The position numbers and the translations under genes were made by a program. Below the pieces are notes generated by a model that was not told the DNA's origin, searched no databases, and saw nothing but the letters and a program-made list of their open reading frames with translations. DNA of 29,448 nucleotides from an uncultured Bacilli bacterium (lineage in GTDB: Bacteria; Bacillota_I; Bacilli_A; RF39; UBA660), in contig CAKPFH010000012.1 of assembly GCA_934153655.1 (NCBI GenBank), forward strand, positions 1 to 29,448, written 5' to 3'. Below are positions 1 to 7,968 of this stretch, one piece after another. Each line of letters starts with the position of its first letter. Position 1 is the first letter of the stretch.

Positions 1-2
1 AA

Positions 3-28
3 AAAAAAACTAATTTCTTAGTTTTTTT
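3..28. terminator. Intrinsic terminator after dnaN
   Basis: An 11-bp inverted repeat (arms 3-13 and 18-28, loop TTTC) lies just beyond the dnaN stop codon at 30-32. On the minus strand it is followed by a U-run (the A-run at 1-9), and on the plus strand by a T-run, so it can work in both directions. Its position fits termination of dnaA-dnaN transcription. Confidence 0.7.
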
Positions 29-29
29 C

Positions 30-1151
30 TTAATATGTACGAATTGGTAAGACTAATTGAATTAATTCATCATTTCCTAATCCCTTAAAAATTATTGGAT
101 TAACTTCACCTACAAATGAGATTTCACATTCTTTTTCATCTAAAACTTTTAAGGCTTCCATAACATAACGAGCACTAAAGGAAATTTTTATATCTTCTTC
201 CTTATCTTTTTTAATTTGCATATTTTCTTCTACTCTACCTATTTCAGCACTAGAAGATTTCATAGTTAAAGTATTACCACTTGTTTCAAGAGTTACAACA
301 TTTTTTTCTTTATCACTTGTTAAAATACTAACACGGTCAATTACATCATATAAGTTATCAACATTAACTGTTAATTTAAGGAAACTTTCTTTAGGAAGTA
401 AATTAGCTGTATTTGGGAAATTTCCATTTATTAAACGACTTTGGAATAAAATGTTATCATATTTAAATAAAATTTTATTATTGAATATATGAAGTTCTAT
501 ATCTTTATCATCATCAGTTAATAGTCTTGAGAATTCAACAATGTTTTTACTAGGTATTACAATGTTATAATCATTTTCAATTGATTTAGCAAGTTTTAAT
601 ACTTTTCTAGCTAAACGATAAGAATCTGTACAATTACATTCTAAGATATCCCCTACTATTTTAAAGTTTAAACCTGTTAAAGGTGGACGAGATTCATCAT
701 TAGATGCTGCAAATGCTGTTTGATTAACTAATTCTTTAAATACTTGACTATTTATTAAAATAGGATTTTTATTTTCTTCTAGATTAATATTTGGATATTC
801 ACTTTTATTAATACCATTTAAATTATATTCACTATTTTCTGTTGAAATAATAACTTTTAATTCATCAAATACTTCTAAATTAATCATATTATCAGGAAGC
901 TTACGAACAATATCTAAGATATATCTACCTTGAATAATAATACTTCCTTCTTCTTCAATTGTCATATTATCATCATTTTTAATAAATGATTGAATAGTTA
1001 TATCATTATCAGATGCAGTTAAAGTTAAACCATCACTATTTAAATCAAATTTAATTCCTGCTAAAGCAGGTACTAAGTTTTTAGTTGAGATAGCTTTAGA
1101 AACCTTATTTAAATTTTCTAATAATAATTCTTTTTTTATTTTTATTTTCAT
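30..1151 (-). CDS. dnaN: DNA polymerase III beta subunit (sliding clamp)
   Basis: DnaN forms the ring-shaped homodimer that holds the replicative polymerase on DNA and is a docking site for other replication and repair proteins. The 373-residue product has the family's usual length and three-domain character. It begins MKIKIKKELLLENLNKVSK, includes the typical SRPPLTGLNF segment near the domain 1/2 boundary (about residues 153-162), and ends LVLPIRTY, matching the conserved C-terminal PxR(T/L) tail. An AAGGAG SD (minus strand, 1161-1166) precedes the ATG at a suitable distance. It lies downstream of dnaA on the same strand, as in most Firmicutes, separated by 337 bases of origin sequence. A hairpin terminator follows immediately. 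The identification is secure. Confidence 0.97.
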   Translation of the reverse strand: MKIKIKKELLLENLNKVSKAISTKNLVPALAGIKFDLNSDGLTLTASDNDITIQSFIKNDDNMTIEEEGSIIIQGRYILDIVRKLPDNMINLEVFDELKVIISTENSEYNLNGINKSEYPNINLEENKNPILINSQVFKELVNQTAFAASNDESRPPLTGLNFKIVGDILECNCTDSYRLARKVLKLAKSIENDYNIVIPSKNIVEFSRLLTDDDKDIELHIFNNKILFKYDNILFQSRLINGNFPNTANLLPKESFLKLTVNVDNLYDVIDRVSILTSDKEKNVVTLETSGNTLTMKSSSAEIGRVEENMQIKKDKEEDIKISFSARYVMEALKVLDEKECEISFVGEVNPIIFKGLGNDELIQLVLPIRTY

Positions 1152-1488
1152 TTTTATATTCTCCTTTTCTAATTTTTTAAAATTTAAATTTTTATTTTTT
1201 TCTTATTTATATATATATAATAATAATAATGGTGTGGAAACATGTGGAAAACTCATCTGAAGCCTTATACAGCAAGGGTTTAAAGAGATTTAAAATTGTG
1301 GATAACTATGTGGATAACTTTGAGTTTTCCACAATTTGGATTTTTTTAAGTCAAAAATTTCATTTTTTTTAACAATTTTTTTCTAAAAAAAGTTAAATTT
1401 GAGTTTTCCACATAGTTTTCCACAATCAATTGTGGATAACTTTTTAGAAATCCTTTAAAATCAAGGGTTTTATTGTGGAAAACTTTTT
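1152..1488. other. oriC, downstream (dnaA-dnaN) part: DnaA-box cluster
   Basis: This intergenic region contains three perfect DnaA boxes (TTATCCACA or its complement) at 1297-1305, 1309-1317 and 1431-1439. It also has five TTTTCCACA-type variants at 1243-1251, 1325-1333, 1404-1412, 1416-1424 and 1474-1482. The dnaN-proximal end (1152-1230) is almost pure A/T. A box cluster between dnaA and dnaN next to an AT-rich stretch is the arrangement of the B. subtilis unwinding region. No coding sequence is seen here. Confidence 0.88.
1201..1251. other. Candidate DNA unwinding element with DnaA-trio-like repeat
   Basis: Next to two DnaA-box-like sites (1233-1241 weak, 1243-1251 TGTGGAAAA) lies TAATAATAATAAT at 1218-1230, followed leftwards by a TA-alternating and T-rich tract. 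A box, then a short GG, then a 3-nt periodic repeat, then an AT-rich tract resembles the basal unwinding system described in B. subtilis, where 3'-(G/A)A(T/A)-5' trios bind single-strand DnaA filaments. The assignment is by analogy of layout only. Confidence 0.5.
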
Positions 1489-2859
1489 TTAAACGATGTT
1501 TTTTTTGATTTTTTCAATCATTTCTTTAATACTTTTATTAGACTTAATATCACTTTCAATTTTCTCACAAGAATGCATTACGGTTGAATGATCTCGTCCT
1601 CCGAACTCTAAACCTATTCTTTGGTAGGATTCATTTAAGACTTCTCTTGCTAAATACATAGCAATTTGTCTTGGAAAAGCAACTGTAGCACTTCTTTTTT
1701 TACCTTTTAAATCATCTGCTGATATTTGAAAGTATTCAGCAACAATTTTTTGCAGTTTAGAAATGTTGTTTTTTTCACTAGTTCCTTTATTTATAAAGTC
1801 TTTTAAGGCATCAACTGCTAGATTTAAAGTTATTTCAGCTCCACCCATTATAGTTGAATAAGCAAGTAAACGATTAATTGCTCCTTCAAGTTGTCTAACA
1901 TCACTAGCCATATTAGAAGCAATATATTCTAATACATCATCAGGGATATTTTTATCAATTTTAGCTCCATCGATTTTCTTTCTTAAAATATTAATTCTAA
2001 GGTCTAAATCAGGTGGATAAATATCAACTGTTAATCCCCAGCAAAACCTTGTTCTAAGCCTATCTTCTAAGAGTTTTAAGTCATTTGGAGATCTATCAGA
2101 TGAGATAATTATTTGCTTTTTATCATTATATAAAGTGTTAAAAGTGTGGAAAAATTCTTGTTGAGTTTGAGTAGCTCCAGCTAGAAATTGAATATCATCA
2201 ATGATTAAAACATCAATATTACGGTATTTACTTTTAAAGTATTCAACATAGTTTAAACTTTCATTTTCACTACTTTCTTTTCTACCAATTCCTGAGAAAT
2301 CAGAAATAAATTGTTCACTGGTAACATATAAAACCTTTTTATTAGATGTTTCTTGGATGTAATTACCAATTGCATGCATTAAATGGGTTTTACCAAGACC
2401 ACTATTACCATAGATAAATAAAGGATTATAAGTTAATCCTGGGCTTTCAGCAACCGCAAAAGCAGCTGCATGAGCAAGTTTATTACTATTTCCCACGATA
2501 AAAGTTTCAAAAGTATATTTAGGATTTAGATTAGATTCATGATGAAATTTATTATTAACTTCCGGTGTTTTAACTTCAATTATTTGAGTACTTTCTTTAG
2601 AATCAATTGGAATATCTTGTTCTAAAACAAAATCTAAATCATAAACATTACCTGTTAAAGTAGTTAAAATACTAACAATTAAGTCTTGATAACTCTCACT
2701 TAATCTTTTTTTATGAATTTCTAGAGGAACAACTATGGTTGCTTTATTACTATCAATAGATAATAAATGGGTTTTGCTAAACCAAGTTGAATATACCATT
2801 GAATTAACGCTATTTTTAACTTTTTCTAAGAATTTATTCCATAGAATTTCATTGTTCAT
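1489..2859 (-). CDS. dnaA: Chromosomal replication initiator DnaA
   Basis: DnaA binds the DnaA boxes flanking this gene and opens the origin. Visible features are domain I (N-terminal, LWNKFLEKVKNSV...), a short linker (about residues 80-110), and the AAA+ domain with Walker A GNSGLGKT (151-158) and Walker B IDVLIIDDIQ (about 215-224). The C-terminal helix-turn-helix carries the family signature GRDHST (421-426). At 456 residues it is close to the B. subtilis protein (about 446). The ATG is preceded by GGAGGTG (minus strand, 2864-2870). A box-like TTATCCACC overlaps the start region and the upstream part of oriC carries many boxes, so autoregulation is likely. Transcription runs away from rpmH, toward dnaN. 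The identification is secure. Confidence 0.98.
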   Translation of the reverse strand: MNNEILWNKFLEKVKNSVNSMVYSTWFSKTHLLSIDSNKATIVVPLEIHKKRLSESYQDLIVSILTTLTGNVYDLDFVLEQDIPIDSKESTQIIEVKTPEVNNKFHHESNLNPKYTFETFIVGNSNKLAHAAAFAVAESPGLTYNPLFIYGNSGLGKTHLMHAIGNYIQETSNKKVLYVTSEQFISDFSGIGRKESSENESLNYVEYFKSKYRNIDVLIIDDIQFLAGATQTQQEFFHTFNTLYNDKKQIIISSDRSPNDLKLLEDRLRTRFCWGLTVDIYPPDLDLRINILRKKIDGAKIDKNIPDDVLEYIASNMASDVRQLEGAINRLLAYSTIMGGAEITLNLAVDALKDFINKGTSEKNNISKLQKIVAEYFQISADDLKGKKRSATVAFPRQIAMYLAREVLNESYQRIGLEFGGRDHSTVMHSCEKIESDIKSNKSIKEMIEKIKKNIV

Positions 2860-2886
2860 TATCCACCTCCCATCACTAGTACCTAT

Positions 2887-2915
2887 ATTTTACTCACAAA
2901 AAATCAAAAAGTAAA
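2887..2915 (-). promoter_or_regulatory. Probable dnaA promoter
   Basis: On the minus strand TTTACT (2915-2910) and TAAAAT (2892-2887) are separated by 17 bases, about 30 bases upstream of the dnaA start codon. This is a good sigma-A type match placed between the gene and the DnaA-box cluster. Confidence 0.6.
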
Positions 2916-3340
2916 GATAAATACAACCTATTTACAACGAAAAATTTAAAAGCTTAGAATAAAAAAGAATTTAAATTGTAAACAAATTGTAAAAAGATTT
3001 ACACTTTCAAAAGTTTTCCACAATTTTGGGTGAGTTTTCCACAATTTATGGTGGAAAACTATGTGGATAACTTTTAACCAAAAAAGTTTTCCACATACTT
3101 ATCCACATAGTTATCCACATATAACTCCCTTATTTTACAACAAGAATTTGAGTTTTCCACAATTTTGAGTTTTCCACTTTTCCACATGTGGATAACTTTT
3201 TCCACATATATGTGGATAACTTTTGAAAAAAGTGGAAAAATAACCTATTTTTAGCCTAAAAAGTGTAAAGTAAATTCCCGTTGTGGAAAACTTTTAGTTA
3301 TCCACAATAGTTTTCCACATTTATTAAATGTTGATAACTC

Positions 3341-3369
3341 TATACAAAAAAAATCATTTGTGTTAAGAT
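3341..3369 (+). promoter_or_regulatory. Possible promoter for the oriC-adjacent membrane protein
   Basis: TATACA (3341-3346) is followed after 17 bases by an extended -10, TGTTAAGAT (-10 hexamer TAAGAT at 3364-3369). The -35 match is weak. It sits at the edge of the DnaA-box cluster, so DnaA could affect it. Confidence 0.35.
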
Positions 3370-3385
3370 ATTTTCGAGGTGTTTT

Positions 3386-4333
3386 ATGAAATTAAATGAA
3401 ATATTAAATAAGATTAAAAAGAAAAGAAAAATTACTTTATTTGTAAGTATAGCATTTTTAGTTATATCAATAGTTTTAGTTTGTCTTGGCTATAAATATG
3501 AAAATCAAGCTTTACCAGAGCCAGTTAGTATGAATGATTTATTAGCTAAAGATAAATTAGATTTAGATAAGTATGCTTATGTTGATGCCTCAACTAAACC
3601 ATATTTGTTTGCAAGTTATGAAGATAATTTAGAAAAATTTTATTTCGTTATGGACGATAATAATCTTTTATACATTTTATATATGAATTCAACTAGTTTT
3701 AATAAATTAAATAAAGATAATTTAGAAACAACAAGAGTTTATGGAATAACGGAAGAAATACCAAGTGATTTAAAAAAAATTGCTATTTCATCTTATAATG
3801 AATTGATGGAAGAAGAATATCTAACTGATACTAACTTTAAAGATTATGTTGGTCTTATGTATTTAAATGTTGAAAGAAGTTATTATGATGCTAGTTTGTA
3901 TTACATAGGTTTTATATTTTGCTTAATGATGTTTTTAATTTTAATAATTGCTTACTTTATCAATTTATTTAAAACTAAAAATAACTTAAAAAAATATGGT
4001 AGTTTACTTGATAATATTAGTAATGAATTAAGTGTTAGCAATAATACTATGTATGAAAAATATAATTTGTACTTAACTAATAACTATTTAATAGATGCAA
4101 GTGGCAGGTTATTAATAATCGATTATAAAGAAATAGAAAATGTTTATAAATATGAATATCGTTATAATGGAATAACTACAAGTAAAAGTTTAAAAATTAA
4201 AACTAATAATAAAAAAACATATGATATTTTAAGTATAAGTTTAAAAAACAAAGAAGCTGAGAAAATTCATGATGAAGTCATTAAATTTTTACAAGAAAAG
4301 AATAATAATATTGTTATAGGGTATAAAAAATAA
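3386..4333 (+). CDS. Hypothetical membrane protein next to oriC
   Basis: I do not recognise this 315-residue protein. It has two clear hydrophobic segments, at about residues 16-36 (ITLFVSIAFLVISIVLVCLG) and about 170-192 (the IGFIFCLMMFLILIIAYFI region). Between them is a roughly 130-residue hydrophilic part likely to face outside, and a roughly 120-residue Lys-rich C-terminal part is likely cytoplasmic. A GAGGTG SD precedes the ATG. It occupies the place between oriC and rpmH, where dnaA and rpmH are normally separated only by origin DNA, and it has its own downstream gap containing the rpmH promoter. Composition matches the neighbours. Its role is unknown and nothing in it looks enzymatic. 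Confidence 0.85.
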   Translation: MKLNEILNKIKKKRKITLFVSIAFLVISIVLVCLGYKYENQALPEPVSMNDLLAKDKLDLDKYAYVDASTKPYLFASYEDNLEKFYFVMDDNNLLYILYMNSTSFNKLNKDNLETTRVYGITEEIPSDLKKIAISSYNELMEEEYLTDTNFKDYVGLMYLNVERSYYDASLYYIGFIFCLMMFLILIIAYFINLFKTKNNLKKYGSLLDNISNELSVSNNTMYEKYNLYLTNNYLIDASGRLLIIDYKEIENVYKYEYRYNGITTSKSLKIKTNNKKTYDILSISLKNKEAEKIHDEVIKFLQEKNNNIVIGYKK

Positions 4334-4351
4334 AAAAATAACAAAAAATAT

Positions 4352-4381
4352 TTGACAAATATAGGCATTTCCTATTATAAT
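4352..4381 (+). promoter_or_regulatory. rpmH operon promoter
   Basis: TTGACA (4352-4357) and TATAAT (4376-4381) are perfect consensus hexamers with an 18-base spacer, 33 bases upstream of the rpmH start. The -10 is embedded in the perfect 14-base palindrome CCTATTATAATAGG (4371-4384), which could be an operator. Confidence 0.85.
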
Positions 4382-4413
4382 AGGGTAGATTTTAGTTTTG
4401 GAGGTGTGAAATA

Positions 4414-4539
4414 ATGAAAAGAACTTATCAACCAAATAAAAGAAGAAGAGCTAAGAAGCATGGATTTTTTGCAAGAATTAAATCTTCAGTATTAAACAAA
4501 AGAAGAAGAAAAGGTCGTAAGGAAATTATTAAGAAATAA
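4414..4539 (+). CDS. rpmH: 50S ribosomal protein bL34
   Basis: This 41-residue, very basic protein begins MKRTYQPNKRRRAKKHGF and continues with RRRKGRKEI near the end, the diagnostic pattern of bL34 (usually about 44 residues). It is a structural protein of the large ribosomal subunit. GGAGGTG lies upstream (4400-4406) with good spacing. It directly precedes rnpA, as in nearly all bacteria, and is the first gene of a co-oriented run to mnmE. It is slightly short in the middle compared with the B. subtilis protein, but all key blocks are present. Confidence 0.97.
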   Translation: MKRTYQPNKRRRAKKHGFFARIKSSVLNKRRRKGRKEIIKK

Positions 4540-4564
4540 GCCACATTTTAATTGTGGTTTTTTT
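4538..4564 (+). terminator. Hairpin with T-run between rpmH and rnpA
   Basis: CCACA (4541-4545) and TGTGG (4553-4557) form a stem around a 7-base loop, extendable by a few A-T/G-T pairs, followed by a T-run (4558-4564). It could partly terminate transcription so that bL34 is made in excess over RnpA, which is the usual need for this pair. Confidence 0.6.
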
Positions 4565-4579
4565 ACATTAAGGGTGAAT

Positions 4580-4930
4580 ATGAAAAAAATAAATGTTGTT
4601 AAAAGTAATCAAGAGTTTAATGATATTATTAATAATTCTAAGTTTGTAAAAAATAAATATTTTGTTATATACTATAGACCTAATGATTTAAATAGATATA
4701 GGTTTGGAATATCAGTTTCTAAACATACTTGTAATGCTGTTAATAGAAATAAATTAAAAAGACAAGTGAGAAATATTTTAGATAATTGTAAAAACATCTA
4801 TTCAAATTGTAAAGATTATATTATAATAATAAGGAAAAGTTCTTTTATGGAAGATTATCATATTTTAGAAGAGAACTTAATAAGTTTATTAAGTAGACTA
4901 GAAAAGGAAAATAGGAATGAAGAAAAATAA
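4580..4930 (+). CDS. rnpA: Ribonuclease P protein component
   Basis: RnpA is the small basic protein that binds the RNase P RNA and helps 5'-end maturation of pre-tRNA. The product is 116 residues, the usual length. It carries the conserved RNR-type motif NRNKLKRQVR (about 55-64), preceded by RFGISVSK. I chose the ATG at 4580, with AGGGTG close upstream. An in-frame GTG at 4574 would add two residues but destroys that SD. It lies between rpmH and yidC, and its 3' end overlaps yidC by 14 bases, indicating translational coupling. Confidence 0.94.
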   Translation: MKKINVVKSNQEFNDIINNSKFVKNKYFVIYYRPNDLNRYRFGISVSKHTCNAVNRNKLKRQVRNILDNCKNIYSNCKDYIIIIRKSSFMEDYHILEENLISLLSRLEKENRNEEK

Positions 4931-5936
4931 AAAAATAATAATATTATTAATACTAGTATGTTTGTTATCAGGATGTACTAAAACTTTAAAAGATAAAGAT
5001 AAAAAAGCTGTTGTTAATGAAAAAACAGGTCAAAATTTAACAGAAAATATTTTATGTAGACCAACAGAAAAAGAAAGTATTAAGTTGTATGAAGAAAACG
5101 GAATTGATTTAGATAAATTACCTTATTGTGCTTGTACAACTAAAAAAGTTAAAACCGAAGTTGAAGTAGAACAAGAAGATGGAACTAAAGTTGTAGAAGA
5201 AAAAGAAGTTGATTGTGAAAGTTTTAAGATAACTTCAGGTGGTTATGAAGGACTTTGGACTAGTATTTTTGTTAAACCACTTGCTTATGTAATTTTATTC
5301 TTTGGACGAATTACTAAAAACTATGGTTTAGGATTAATTATTACAAGTTTATTAATTAGATTAGTTGCTTATCCAATTACTAGAAAAACAGCTATGCAAT
5401 CTGAATATATGAAAAAAGCTCAACCAGAAATGGAAAGAATTGAGAAGAAGTATGCTAATAAAGATCAAAATGACCGTGAAGTTATGATGCAAAAAAGTCA
5501 AGAAATGATGATGGTTTATAAAAAATATAATGTTAATCCAATTTCCGGTTGTTTATTCTCATTTTTACAATTACCATTATTAATTGCTTTTTTAGAAGCT
5601 ATCAATCGTGTACCTGCAATATTTGAAGAGAAATTTTTATTCTATCATTTAGGTACAACTCCTTGGATTGGAATTAAAAATGGAAATTATTGGTATATAT
5701 TAGTTGTATTAGTAGTTGCTGCTACTACTTACTTCTCATTTAAAGCTATTAAAAATGATTCAGTTTCAACTAATAATGAAATGGCTCGTCAACAAACAAT
5801 GATGACAAATACTTTTACAATTATGATTATTGTTATGTCTGTGTTTATGACAACAGCCTTAGATATTTATTGGTTTACAACAAACCTATTTACAATTATA
5901 CAAAATTTACTTGTTAGAAGGAGCGTTAAAAAATGA
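4917..5936 (+). CDS. yidC: YidC/OxaI/SpoIIIJ membrane protein insertase (lipoprotein form)
   Basis: YidC inserts and folds membrane proteins, alone or with SecYEG. The 339-residue product starts with a lipoprotein signal peptide whose lipobox LSGC ends at Cys20. A hydrophilic extracytoplasmic part of about 90 residues with several Cys follows. The conserved YidC core then starts near residue 110 (LTTSLLIR-like ITSLLIRLVAYPITRK, with the hydrophilic-groove Arg at about 148). A cytoplasmic helical hairpin rich in Met/Lys comes next (AQPEMERIEKKYANKD), then further membrane helices. The extracytoplasmic N-terminal part seems longer than in SpoIIIJ. It overlaps rnpA by 14 bases and jag by 4, the standard operon. 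It has a Lys-rich C-terminal tail (RRSVKK). Confidence 0.95.
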   Translation: MKKNKKIIILLILVCLLSGCTKTLKDKDKKAVVNEKTGQNLTENILCRPTEKESIKLYEENGIDLDKLPYCACTTKKVKTEVEVEQEDGTKVVEEKEVDCESFKITSGGYEGLWTSIFVKPLAYVILFFGRITKNYGLGLIITSLLIRLVAYPITRKTAMQSEYMKKAQPEMERIEKKYANKDQNDREVMMQKSQEMMMVYKKYNVNPISGCLFSFLQLPLLIAFLEAINRVPAIFEEKFLFYHLGTTPWIGIKNGNYWYILVVLVVAATTYFSFKAIKNDSVSTNNEMARQQTMMTNTFTIMIIVMSVFMTTALDIYWFTTNLFTIIQNLLVRRSVKK

Positions 5937-6553
5937 AAAAATACACTTATCAAGCAAAAAACTTTAATGAAGCCAAAAATTTAGCTATGACTGAACTTAT
6001 GGAACAAGAAGAAAACTTATATATAAAAGAAATAGAAAGTTCTACAAAATTATTTAATAAAAAAAGTGTAATCGAAGTTATTAAAAAAGATGATGTTGTT
6101 GAAGGAATAAAAGATTTAATAAAAGATATTGTTTCAGAAATGGGTTTAACTTTAAATATGGAAGTTAAAAAAAGAGATGAAGTATTAAATATAACTTTAT
6201 ATACTAACAATAATGCTGTTTTAATAGGACATGATGCTAAAACTTTAGATGCTCTAACTACTATTATTAGACAAAGTATTAATAAAGATTTAGGTGAAAA
6301 TTACAAATTTGTTTTAGATATTGGTGAATATAAACAAAAAAGAGAATGGAATTTAGAAAAAATGGCTAAAAGTATAGCTAGAGAAGTTGCTAAAACTAAA
6401 GTTGAAGCAAAACTTGATCCAATGAATTCCTATGAAAGAAGAATAATTCATAATACTTTATGTCAAAATAAAAAGGTTTATACAGAATCTGAGGGTGTTG
6501 AACCTAATAGATATGTCGTTATTAAACCAAAAGAAGAAATACTTGCAAAATAG
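5933..6553 (+). CDS. jag: Jag/KhpB (EloR) family RNA-binding protein
   Basis: Jag proteins bind RNA and, with KhpA, influence cell elongation and division in Gram-positives. The 206-residue protein has the Jag_N domain (residues 1-52, starting YTYQAKNFNEAKNLAM), a KH-like domain (about 70-135, VLIGHDAKTLDALTTI) and an R3H domain with SYERRIIHNTL (R169...H173). The KH nucleic-acid loop, normally GxxG, reads GHDA here (99-102), so the second Gly is lost. The start overlaps the yidC stop by 4 bases (ATGA type). The yidC-jag adjacency is typical and supports the call. Confidence 0.93.
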   Translation: MKKYTYQAKNFNEAKNLAMTELMEQEENLYIKEIESSTKLFNKKSVIEVIKKDDVVEGIKDLIKDIVSEMGLTLNMEVKKRDEVLNITLYTNNNAVLIGHDAKTLDALTTIIRQSINKDLGENYKFVLDIGEYKQKREWNLEKMAKSIAREVAKTKVEAKLDPMNSYERRIIHNTLCQNKKVYTESEGVEPNRYVVIKPKEEILAK

Positions 6554-6564
6554 TATTTTTTTAT

Positions 6565-6593
6565 TTGTTTATTTTCCTTTAATAATGTATAAT
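6565..6593 (+). promoter_or_regulatory. mnmE promoter
   Basis: TTGTTT (6565-6570) and TATAAT (6588-6593) with a 17-base spacer lie just downstream of jag. The expected transcription start near 6600 lies downstream of the upstream in-frame ATGs, which supports the MnmE start at 6616. Confidence 0.65.
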
Positions 6594-6615
6594 GATAATG
6601 AAAAGAGGAAAAATT

Positions 6616-7968
6616 ATGAATGATACAATTTGTTCTATTGCTACTACTTTAGGAGTTGGAGCTATTTCTATTATCAGGGTAAGTGGAAATGAAGCTTTAA
6701 AAATAGTTAGTAAAATATTTAGTAAAAATTTAGTTGATGTTAGTACACATACAATTCATTATGGTTATATAAAAAATAAAGAAGAAATAATAGATGAAGT
6801 ACTTGTATCAGTTATGTTAAAACCTAAAACATATACCATGGAAGATGTGGTTGAAATTAATTGTCATGGAGGAATTGAAACAACTAATAAAGTTTTAGAA
6901 TTATTACTTTTAAATGGTTGTCGTTTAGCTGAACCAGGAGAATTTACTAAAAGAGCTTTTTTAAATGGAAGAATAGATTTAATGCAAGCTGAAGCCGTTT
7001 CAGATTTAATTAATAGTAAAACTGATAAAGCTAGAAAAATAGCTATAAATGGTTTAAGAGGAAATGGTAGTAATTTAATTAAAAAGTTAAGAGAAGATTT
7101 AATTAATATTATTTCTAATATAGAAGTTAATATAGATTATCCTGAATATGAAGATATATATGAAGTAACTATAAAAGATATAAAAGAAAAAGTTTTAACT
7201 TTAAAAAATTCTTTAACTAAAATTATAAATGAATATGAAGATGCTAAAATAATTCAAGATGGAATATTAACAGCAATTGTAGGAAGACCAAATGTAGGTA
7301 AAAGTAGTTTATTAAATAGACTTTTAAATGAAGAAAAAGCAATTGTTACTAATATAGAAGGAACAACCAGAGATATAGTAGAAGGTGAAATATTAATAGA
7401 TGGTATAAAAATTAATATAATAGATACAGCAGGTATTAGAAAAACAGATGATGTAGTTGAAAGTATTGGGGTTAAAAAAAGTTTAGATATAATTAATAAA
7501 GCAACTCTTACCCTACTCTTACTTGATAATAGTAAAGAGTTAACTAAAGATGATTTAGAATTATTAGAAATGACTAAAGATAGAACTAGTATTGTTGTTA
7601 TAAATAAAGATGATTTAGAAAGCAAGTTAGATCTTACTAAATTAAAAAATAGAAATATTATTTATATTAATACTTTATCAAATGATGGTATAGAAAGTTT
7701 AAAAAATGAAATTAAAAAATTATTTAATTTAGAAAAATTAGATACAAGTGATTATAATTATATTACTAATGTAAGACAAATTGCTAAGATAAAAGAATGT
7801 TTAGTAAATATAGAAGACATTGAAAAAGGTTTACAAGAAAATACTCCTCTAGATATGTTAGAAATAGATTTAAAAACCATTTGGGATACCCTTGGAAGTA
7901 TTATTGGAGAATCATATGATGAAGAACTATTAGATAATTTATTTAGTAAGTTCTGTGTGGGGAAATAA
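6616..7968 (+). CDS. mnmE: tRNA-U34 modification GTPase MnmE
   Basis: MnmE, with MnmG (encoded at 12114-13967), installs the (carboxymethyl)aminomethyl group on U34 of certain tRNAs. The product is 450 residues, the usual length. It starts MNDTICSIAT, the conserved beginning of the tetrahydrofolate-binding domain. The G domain has GRPNVGKS (223-230), GTTRD (249-253), DTAG (270-273) and NKDD (330-333). It ends CVGK (447-450), the C-(I/V/L)-GK tail with the catalytic Cys. I chose the ATG at 6616 with AGAGGA six bases upstream. An upstream in-frame start at 6592 overlaps the promoter -10. Gene order after jag is canonical. Confidence 0.97.
   Translation: MNDTICSIATTLGVGAISIIRVSGNEALKIVSKIFSKNLVDVSTHTIHYGYIKNKEEIIDEVLVSVMLKPKTYTMEDVVEINCHGGIETTNKVLELLLLNGCRLAEPGEFTKRAFLNGRIDLMQAEAVSDLINSKTDKARKIAINGLRGNGSNLIKKLREDLINIISNIEVNIDYPEYEDIYEVTIKDIKEKVLTLKNSLTKIINEYEDAKIIQDGILTAIVGRPNVGKSSLLNRLLNEEKAIVTNIEGTTRDIVEGEILIDGIKINIIDTAGIRKTDDVVESIGVKKSLDIINKATLTLLLLDNSKELTKDDLELLEMTKDRTSIVVINKDDLESKLDLTKLKNRNIIYINTLSNDGIESLKNEIKKLFNLEKLDTSDYNYITNVRQIAKIKECLVNIEDIEKGLQENTPLDMLEIDLKTIWDTLGSIIGESYDEELLDNLFSKFCVGK

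Larger units (their letters stand above)
2860..3385. other. oriC, upstream (dnaA promoter side) part: dense DnaA-box cluster
   Basis: This 526-base gap has six perfect TTATCCACA boxes (3062-3070, 3099-3107, 3111-3119, 3187-3195, 3211-3219, 3298-3306, on both strands). It also has eight TTTTCCACA variants (3014-3022, 3035-3043, 3087-3095, 3153-3161, 3178-3186, 3198-3206, 3282-3290, 3311-3319). Pairs at 3178-3195 and 3198-3219 face each other as inverted boxes. The dnaA promoter lies at the left end. With the cluster on the other side of dnaA it makes a bipartite oriC. No gene is seen inside. Confidence 0.93.

Noticed and set aside
2891..3385. Possible CRISPR-like array because TTTTCCACA/TTATCCACA recur many times.
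   Set aside because: The units are 9 bases in both orientations with irregular spacing, which is a DnaA-box cluster and not direct repeats with uniform spacers.
7254..7625. 123-codon minus-strand frame within mnmE.
   Set aside because: Opposite-strand shadow of a strongly conserved gene; Ser/Leu-rich product without recognisable features.
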